A DNA stretch of 6,952 bases, from the NCBI GenBank assembly GCA_900549345.1, contig UROC01000089.1, positions 1-6,952 of the forward strand, given 5' to 3'. Positions 1 through 4,658 of the stretch are shown here, one piece after another. A program made the translations under genes and the position numbers. The number at the start of each line of letters is the position of its first letter. Positions within the stretch are counted from its first letter, which is position 1. Under the pieces are notes generated by a model, which did no database searches, was not told the DNA's origin, and saw only the letters and a program-made list of their open reading frames with translations. The DNA comes from an uncultured Collinsella sp. (GTDB lineage Bacteria > Actinomycetota > Coriobacteriia > Coriobacteriales > Coriobacteriaceae).

Positions 1-37
1 GGCCAGCCCGTGGGAGGCCAGGGCGCCGCTGACCGGT
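1..37 (+). rRNA. rrf: Probable 3' end of a 5S rRNA gene (partial)
   Basis: From about base 9 the sequence (GTGGGAG, three variable bases, AGG, then CGCCGC at 23-28) follows the 3' part of actinobacterial 5S rRNA as I remember it, where GTGGGAGAGTAGGACGCCGC forms the helix IV/loop E strand and leads into the closing helix I strand. About 17 of 22 positions agree by eye. The first bases (GGCCAGCCCG) would be the end of the helix IV hairpin, whose other arm lies before the window. A stem-loop and a strong terminator follow, as expected after an rRNA operon. What does not fit is the usually invariant GAGAGTAG, which reads GAGGCCAG here. The exact 3' end is a guess. The alternative is the last 21 codons of an unrecognised protein gene in frame 1, stopping with TAG at 64-66. 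Confidence 0.5.
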
Positions 38-38
38 G

Positions 39-55
39 GACGGCACCGAGCCGTC
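39..55 (+). other. Small stem-loop between 5S-like tail and terminator
   Basis: GACGGC (39-44) and GCCGTC (50-55) are perfect reverse complements around a five-base loop, ACCGA. There is no T-run after it, so it is not an intrinsic terminator by itself. If the upstream sequence is 5S rRNA, this could be a processing or stabilising hairpin in the 3' trailer. Confidence 0.45.
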
Positions 56-66
56 ATTGGACTTAG

Positions 67-98
67 AAGGGGGAGGCCTCGCGGCCTCCCCCTTTTTT
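67..98 (+). terminator. Strong rho-independent terminator of the upstream transcript
   Basis: GGGGGAGGCC (69-78) pairs perfectly with GGCCTCCCCC (83-92) around the tetraloop TCGC. AA at 67-68 can extend the stem against the first two T residues, and six T residues follow at 93-98. This is a textbook intrinsic terminator reading left to right. It ends the transcript entering the window and insulates the acpS operon from it. The minus strand lacks a good U-run, so it is probably unidirectional. Confidence 0.93.
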
Positions 99-146
99 GC
101 GTTTAAAGCCTGATCTAACAAACTCGCTGTGTTTTATGACCCTCGT

Positions 147-176
147 TTGTCGCATCTTCCGTTAACGGGCTACAAT
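147..176 (+). promoter_or_regulatory. Sigma70-type promoter of the acpS operon
   Basis: The -10 hexamer TACAAT (171-176) differs from the consensus TATAAT at one base. The -35 candidate TTGTCG (147-152) matches TTGACA at four of six bases, with an 18-base spacer. Transcription would start near 182-184, leaving a leader of about 23 bases before the acpS start codon. It lies just after the terminator and is the only good promoter I see, so it probably drives the whole gene string. No clear operator or riboswitch fold is visible in this short leader. Confidence 0.75.
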
Positions 177-195
177 AACTTAGTCTGTGCAATAT

Positions 196-203
196 GGAGG
201 TGA
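196..203 (+). promoter_or_regulatory. Ribosome binding site that fixes the acpS start
   Basis: GGAGGTGA at 196-203 is an almost full-length Shine-Dalgarno sequence. Its core GGAGG lies five bases before the ATG at 206. An in-frame ATG at 194 overlaps this site and has no binding site of its own, so 206 is the likely start. Confidence 0.85.
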
Positions 204-205
204 AC

Positions 206-745
206 ATGGCTGAAGCTGGTATCGGCGTTGATATCGTCGAGATTTCCCGCATGAAATCAATCCTTGAAAAGACGCCGTCGTTTGCTCGGCGTGTGTTTAC
301 CGAAGAAGAGTGCGCATATTGCGACGCTTCATCGCGTCCTGCAGCGCACTATGCGAGCCGTTTTGCTTCTCGTGAAGCGGTTCTCAAGGCTCTTGGTACG
401 GGCTTTAGCCAGGGCGTCGGCCGCAAAGACGTCTCGGTAACGCGTGATAAGCTCGGAAAGCCTAAAGCAGTGCTTTCGGGTCGAGCGCTCGAGATTGCTC
501 AAGAGTTGGGTGTCATTGAAGTTGCGCTTTCCATTACCTTGACGGGTGATTTGGCCGTAGCCAATGCCATTGCGATCACCGAGGATGCTCGACCCAAGCC
601 TAAGGAAGAAAAGGTGAGCACCAAGGAACGCGTTGCACAAACATTTAAAGAGGCTCGCTCGGTTTTAGATGAGCTTGAGCAACTGCAAAATTCAGCTTTG
701 ACGGAGCATCAGGGCGATGCTTCGCAAGATACGCTAGGAGCATAG
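206..745 (+). CDS. acpS: Holo-[acyl-carrier-protein] synthase with C-terminal extension
   Basis: This cytoplasmic enzyme transfers 4'-phosphopantetheine from coenzyme A to a serine of acyl carrier protein, switching on fatty acid synthesis. The Mg-binding signature is clear: GIGVDIVEI near the N-terminus (Asp9), and RFASREAVLKALGTG at 52-66 with Glu57 and Lys61. The family usually has KEA here; this protein has Arg56 before Glu57. The beta-strand motif usually read as SISHT/S is SITLT (109-113), so the common histidine is Leu112. The catalytic domain ends near residue 127. The remaining ~52 residues are an unusual tail, charged and probably helical or coiled coil around 138-163 (KERVAQTFKEA, then SVLDELEQLQ). 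The family is typically 120-130 residues; this protein has 179. It is the first gene after the promoter, and its stop codon abuts the nnr start. The identification is secure; the tail function is unknown. Confidence 0.93.
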   Translation: MAEAGIGVDIVEISRMKSILEKTPSFARRVFTEEECAYCDASSRPAAHYASRFASREAVLKALGTGFSQGVGRKDVSVTRDKLGKPKAVLSGRALEIAQELGVIEVALSITLTGDLAVANAIAITEDARPKPKEEKVSTKERVAQTFKEARSVLDELEQLQNSALTEHQGDASQDTLGA

Positions 746-2362
746 ATGAAACCGGTTTTGAGTACCGAGGAAGTCGTTCGCCTCGAGGATATTATCGAAC
801 GCGAAGGAACTTCGAAGGCCGAGCTTATGGAACTGGCGGGTGAGTTTGCTGCTAGTGAAATTCTAAAACTCAATCCCGATCGCGTCCTTGTTCTGGTCGG
901 TTTTGGCAACAACGGTGGCGATGGCTGGGTCGCGGCTGATATCTTGAGTCACAAAGGCGTTGACGTGGACATCGTGTCTCCGGTTGAGCCGGATGAGATT
1001 CCTGCCGCTCTGGCTCGCCATGTTGCCCGCCGTACCGCCGGTCGTGACGTACATGTGTGCATCGGTCCCTCACGAGATGAGCTTGAGGTTTTGATCGATA
1101 AGGCCGACGTTGTTGTTGACGCTATTTTTGGTACCGGTTTCCACGGTGACTTGCGTGCACCGTTCTCCATCTGGATTCCGACAGTTAACGACTGTGCCGA
1201 CCATGTGGTGTCCATCGATGTTCCTTCGGGTCTGAATGCCGAGACCGGTGTTGTCGACGACGACTGCATCCGTGCCGAGCGCACGGTTACGATGATCACG
1301 CCCAAGATTGGTCTCTACAGCGCTGATGGCCCAGAGTACGCCGGTGATCTGGTGTGCGGTAGCCTCTATGACCGCCTTGATGAGGTCATCGATGATGTCG
1401 ACCATGCCGCCGAGATAGTCGAGCCCGGTGACCTGGTGGATTTCTTTGCTCCGCTGCCCACGAATATCGATAAATATTCTCGCGGTTCCGTCCTTATTGT
1501 TGCCGGTTCGGCGCAGTATCCTGGCGCTGCCATTATGGCCGCCAAGTCTGCTGCCCGCGCGGGTGCCGGCTATGTGGCTGTCGCGACGCCCGATGCGTGT
1601 GCCAATCTTATTCGTATGGCGCTTCCCTCGATTCCGGTTTTTGCTATTCCGTCCGATTCCCGCGGCTCTTTTGGTGCCGCTGCGCGTATGACCGTGTGCG
1701 AGATTGCAAAGAAGTACAGCTGCGTACTGTGCGGTCCCGGCATGACGACGTCTGCCGGTGCCATGCAGGTGGTTTCGGGCTTATTGGAGCTTGATGTACC
1801 GCTGATCCTTGATGCCGATGCGCTCAACTGCCTTGCTAAGATTGCTATCGACGGTATCGATAGCAACCCTGAGATGTACCGCCGTGAGCAACCGCTCGTC
1901 ATGACGCCGCACTATCGCGAGCTTTCGCGTTTGGTTGCCGGTGACGAGGTTAACGATCTAGGGACTGCAATCGCGGCCGCGCAGAAGGTTGTCTGGGCTG
2001 CTGGCTCCGACAATCTCGTGGTTATTGCCAAGGGGCCGACGACGGCTATCTGTGGCGTTGAGCGCGTGCTTTTGCCGCTCTCGGGTCCGGCGTCGTTGGC
2101 GACTGCCGGTTCGGGCGATGTTCTTGCGGGCATTTTGGCTGGCACACTGGCTACCATGCGTGATGAGATGGATCGCTGGGAGCTGCTGTATTCGTATGCC
2201 GTTGCGCTTCACAGCTATGCGGGTTTTGCCGCGGCGACGGAGTATGGTGAGAAGAGTGTTATTGCGACCGATCTGATCGACTTGATCGGTCCTGCCATGG
2301 AGCTGGCGGCAAAGGATGCGCTCGAAGATCTGGGAATCATGGACGAAGGGTCGGATGACTAA
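746..2362 (+). CDS. nnr: Bifunctional NAD(P)HX epimerase / ADP-dependent NAD(P)HX dehydratase
   Basis: This enzyme repairs NADH and NADPH damaged by hydration. The N-terminal YjeF_N half (about 1-225) epimerises S- and R-NAD(P)HX, and the C-terminal ribokinase-like half (about 235-525) dehydrates S-NAD(P)HX using ADP (ATP in some relatives). Visible epimerase motifs are GNNGGDG (54-60), VDAIFGTG (124-131) and SIDVPSG with Asp158. Dehydratase motifs are KYSRGSVLIVAGS (243-255), AAKSAARAGAGYV (265-277), GPG (330-332), LDADALN (355-361), TPHYRE (387-392), AKG (428-430) and AGSGDVLAG (454-462) with the catalytic Asp458. At 538 residues it is the normal length of the fused form. The usual HPGE stretch reads HYRE here. 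The start has AGGAG (736-740) five bases upstream and begins right after the acpS stop. Grouping acpS, nnr and alr is common in Gram-positive bacteria. Confidence 0.94.
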   Translation: MKPVLSTEEVVRLEDIIEREGTSKAELMELAGEFAASEILKLNPDRVLVLVGFGNNGGDGWVAADILSHKGVDVDIVSPVEPDEIPAALARHVARRTAGRDVHVCIGPSRDELEVLIDKADVVVDAIFGTGFHGDLRAPFSIWIPTVNDCADHVVSIDVPSGLNAETGVVDDDCIRAERTVTMITPKIGLYSADGPEYAGDLVCGSLYDRLDEVIDDVDHAAEIVEPGDLVDFFAPLPTNIDKYSRGSVLIVAGSAQYPGAAIMAAKSAARAGAGYVAVATPDACANLIRMALPSIPVFAIPSDSRGSFGAAARMTVCEIAKKYSCVLCGPGMTTSAGAMQVVSGLLELDVPLILDADALNCLAKIAIDGIDSNPEMYRREQPLVMTPHYRELSRLVAGDEVNDLGTAIAAAQKVVWAAGSDNLVVIAKGPTTAICGVERVLLPLSGPASLATAGSGDVLAGILAGTLATMRDEMDRWELLYSYAVALHSYAGFAAATEYGEKSVIATDLIDLIGPAMELAAKDALEDLGIMDEGSDD

Positions 2363-2364
2363 TC

Positions 2365-3510
2365 ATGAATAAAGCCGATTTGACGCGCTGGTCCTGGGTC
2401 GAGATCGACCGCGGGGCGCTCCGTCGCAACACGAGGGCCTATAAGAACTTGCTGAATCCACGTCAACGCCTGTGCTGCGTGGTCAAGGCCGATGCTTATG
2501 GTCATGGAGCTGTTGAGTGCGCCAAGATCATGTATTCGGCCGGTGCCGACATGTTTGCCGTGGCGACGGTTAACGAGGGCGTTGAGCTCCGACAGGGCGG
2601 GATTACGAAACCCATCCTCATCCTAAGCGAGCCGCCTATCGAGGCTATTCCTGCATTGCTCGAATTCGATATCATGCCCTCGGTCTATACGTCCGATTTT
2701 GCTCTTGCGTATGGCGAATGCGCCGTCGCGGCGGGCAAGGTGGGCAAGTACCATCTTGCCATCGAGACGGGCATGAATCGTATCGGTGTTCACTACACAC
2801 AGGTGCTCGACTTTGTACGCGGCATCAGTTTCCATCGCGGCATCCAGTGCGACGGCGTATTTACGCACTTTGCCACGGCCGATGAACCTTCGGGTTGGGA
2901 CTACAAGCTGCAGTGCCAGCGTTTTACCGAGGCCGTTCAGGCCATTAAGGACGCAGGTTTTGAATGCGGTATCGTGCATTGTGCCAATACGCCGTCCTCG
3001 ATGCTCGATTCTTCAATGCACTTTGACATGATTCGTGCCGGCATCGGTTTGTATGGTCTGCAGCCATGTGAGCTGAGTGGTCGCGTGATGCAGCTTGATC
3101 CCGTCATGAGCGTCCACGCGCGTGTGACGCGCGTGGCGCATCCTGCGATGGGCGAGGGCGTGGGCTACGGCTTTACCTACCGCGTACCGCGCACGCGCGT
3201 TCAGATCTGCACCCTTCCGATCGGTTATGCCGATGGCCTTTCGCGTACGCTTTCCAATCGTATGGACGTGCTGTATCGCGGCGAGCGTGTGCGTCAGGTG
3301 GGCAATATCTGCATGGACCAGTTTATGGTCGCCATTCAGTCCAACCCGGCACATGAGATTCCCGAGGCCGAGTATGGTGACGAGATGATCATTGTCGGCC
3401 GCGATGGAGATGCCGAGATTACCATGGACGAGATGGCGCGCCTACGCGGCACGATTAACTACGAGGTCGCTTGCGGCTTTGGTATGCGTCTCGACAAGGT
3501 CTACGTGTAG
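2365..3510 (+). CDS. alr: Alanine racemase
   Basis: This PLP-dependent cytoplasmic enzyme interconverts L- and D-alanine, supplying D-alanine for peptidoglycan. The TIM-barrel domain (about 8-240) carries the Schiff-base lysine in VVKADAYGHG (Lys41, with Tyr45), ETGMNRIG (134-141, Arg139), THFATADE (167-174), HCANTPSS (205-212) and MIRAGIGLYG (222-231), whose Arg224 should face the PLP ring nitrogen. The beta-rich C-terminal domain has VGYGFTY (266-272) with the second catalytic base Tyr268, LPIGYADGL (284-292) and GNICMDQ (313-319). At 381 residues the length is normal. The lysine that is N-carboxylated in Geobacillus Alr, seven residues before the conserved Arg, is Ala132 here. Only two bases separate it from nnr and the ribosome site is weak (AAGGG 14 bases upstream), suggesting translational coupling. 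An in-frame stop at 2356 excludes an earlier start. Confidence 0.96.
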   Translation: MNKADLTRWSWVEIDRGALRRNTRAYKNLLNPRQRLCCVVKADAYGHGAVECAKIMYSAGADMFAVATVNEGVELRQGGITKPILILSEPPIEAIPALLEFDIMPSVYTSDFALAYGECAVAAGKVGKYHLAIETGMNRIGVHYTQVLDFVRGISFHRGIQCDGVFTHFATADEPSGWDYKLQCQRFTEAVQAIKDAGFECGIVHCANTPSSMLDSSMHFDMIRAGIGLYGLQPCELSGRVMQLDPVMSVHARVTRVAHPAMGEGVGYGFTYRVPRTRVQICTLPIGYADGLSRTLSNRMDVLYRGERVRQVGNICMDQFMVAIQSNPAHEIPEAEYGDEMIIVGRDGDAEITMDEMARLRGTINYEVACGFGMRLDKVYV

Positions 3511-3513
3511 GAG
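3509..3513 (+). promoter_or_regulatory. Ribosome binding site that fixes the uracil-DNA glycosylase start
   Basis: AGGAG at 3509-3513 overlaps the alr stop codon (3508-3510) and lies five bases before the ATG at 3519. It favours 3519 over the in-frame ATG at 3471 (inside alr, no binding site) and the ATG at 3528 (14 bases away). Confidence 0.8.
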
Positions 3514-3518
3514 TCGCT

Positions 3519-4139
3519 ATGGGCGTCATGCACATCCCCGGCCATAGCCATCAGGCGCCGCGTGAGGTCGCACTCGAGGAGATCGAGGCCGTTCTGGGCG
3601 ATTGTCACCTTTGCCAGCTTTACCAGTCGCGCCATAACATCGTGTTTGGCGTGGGAAACCCCCACGCTCGCGTGATGTTTATTGGCGAGGCGCCGGGCCG
3701 CAATGAGGATTTGCAGGGCGAGCCCTTTGTGGGGGCGGCAGGCGAGGACCTCAACGGCATTTTGTCGCTGGCGGGGCTCAAACGCGAAGACGTCTACATT
3801 GCCAACGTGCTTAAGTGCCGCCCGCCGGGAAACCGCAATCCGCGTCCCGAGGAAGTGCTGGCTTGCTCGCCGTTTTTGCGTGAGCAGATTCGAAGCATCT
3901 GGCCCGATATCATCGTGACGCTCGGCAATCCCGCGACGCACTTTGTGCTTAAGACCGAGATCGGCATTACTAAGCTGCGCGGCAGGTTCCACCAGATGGG
4001 GCATTTTGTGGTAATGCCCACGTTCCATCCGGCAGCGGCGCTACGCAATCCGGCGTGGCAGGAGCTACTGGAGGAAGACTTTAAGATGCTGGGCGACTAT
4101 CTGGAGCGACATCCCGCGCCAGAGGACGCCTCGGAATAA
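3519..4139 (+). CDS. udg: Type-4 (iron-sulfur) uracil-DNA glycosylase
   Basis: The protein should excise uracil from DNA, starting base-excision repair of deaminated cytosine or misincorporated dUMP. It carries the four cysteines expected to hold a 4Fe-4S cluster: Cys29 and Cys32 (CHLC), Cys100 (VLKCRPP) and Cys116. Active-site motif 1 is IGEAPGRNED (55-64), followed by GEPFVGAAG (67-75) in the uracil-binding region, NRNP (105-108), TLGNPAT (134-140) and the C-terminal motif TFHPAA (168-173). With the start at 3519 it has 206 residues, within the family's usual size. It starts eight bases after alr and is followed 12 bases later by tsaE, so it looks like part of the same operon although its role is unrelated to its neighbours. 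Family 4 is most common in thermophiles, archaea and actinobacteria. The cluster and motifs make the family call secure; substrate preference is inferred. Confidence 0.93.
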   Translation: MGVMHIPGHSHQAPREVALEEIEAVLGDCHLCQLYQSRHNIVFGVGNPHARVMFIGEAPGRNEDLQGEPFVGAAGEDLNGILSLAGLKREDVYIANVLKCRPPGNRNPRPEEVLACSPFLREQIRSIWPDIIVTLGNPATHFVLKTEIGITKLRGRFHQMGHFVVMPTFHPAAALRNPAWQELLEEDFKMLGDYLERHPAPEDASE

Positions 4140-4151
4140 TAAGGAGCATAT

Positions 4152-4658
4152 ATGTCCCTGGAGCGCCTGGGGGTAGGTACTTACAAAACGACTTGCGCTG
4201 CCGATACGGAGTACTTTGGCGAGCTAATTGCACCGTGCCTTGAGGACGGCGATGTGCTCATCCTGACCGGTGGCCTGGGAGTGGGCAAAACTCACTTTAC
4301 CAAGGGCGTCTCGCGCGGGCTGGGCGATGGGCATATGGTTACGAGCCCTACGTTTGCGCTCATGGCCGTTCACGATCAAGGTCGTATTCCGCTGTTTCAC
4401 TTTGATCTATACCGCCTGGAGCATGCCTACGAGCTCGAGGATACGGGCATTTTCGATGTGCTGGGCTATGAGGGTGCTTGCCTGCTGGAATGGGGCGAAC
4501 AATTCCAGGACGAGCTGACGGATGAGTATCTTTCGGTGACGCTCAAGCGTGATGAGGGCGACAGCGATGTGCGAACGATAACGCTCGAGGCGCACGGTGA
4601 CCGCGCAATGGAGCTTTCCCATTTGATTGATAAGGCTGTACAAGATGAGCTTGCATAA
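4152..4658 (+). CDS. tsaE: tRNA t6A37 threonylcarbamoyl biosynthesis ATPase TsaE
   Basis: TsaE is the P-loop ATPase that binds the TsaB-TsaD heterodimer and resets it between rounds of threonylcarbamoyl transfer to A37 of tRNAs reading ANN codons. The Walker A loop is GGLGVGKT (40-47, Lys46). It is followed by SPTFAL (65-70, switch-like segment), HFDLYRL (83-89, Asp85) and LLEWGE (111-116, Glu113). At 168 residues it is of normal size. The family's acidic residue in the P-loop (GDLGAGKT or GELGAGKT) is Gly41 here, and the usual EWP reads EWG. The start has AAGGAG (4141-4146) five bases upstream. Its last 14 bases overlap the next gene in a different frame, which encodes its TsaB and TsaD partners, so translation is probably coupled. 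Confidence 0.95.
   Translation: MSLERLGVGTYKTTCAADTEYFGELIAPCLEDGDVLILTGGLGVGKTHFTKGVSRGLGDGHMVTSPTFALMAVHDQGRIPLFHFDLYRLEHAYELEDTGIFDVLGYEGACLLEWGEQFQDELTDEYLSVTLKRDEGDSDVRTITLEAHGDRAMELSHLIDKAVQDELA

Noticed and set aside
1..66. C-terminal end of a protein gene in frame 1, stopping with TAG at 64-66.
   Set aside because: The 21 residues match no family I recognise, and the stop sits directly against the terminator stem. The 5S rRNA resemblance is a better, though unproven, explanation.
194..205. Earlier in-frame ATG at 194 as the acpS start.
   Set aside because: This ATG overlaps the strong GGAGGTGA ribosome site, which lies at ideal distance from the ATG at 206. The four extra residues are not part of the conserved fold.
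1428..2276. Several open frames of 60-110 codons in other frames over nnr, on both strands.
   Set aside because: They are shadows of the nnr frame: low-complexity Arg/Leu or Ser/Arg sequences with no ribosome sites or motifs, inside a gene with full motif coverage.
3471..3518. Earlier in-frame ATG at 3471 as the glycosylase start, overlapping alr.
   Set aside because: There is no ribosome site before it, whereas AGGAG lies five bases before the ATG at 3519, and the extra 16 residues come from reading alr out of frame.
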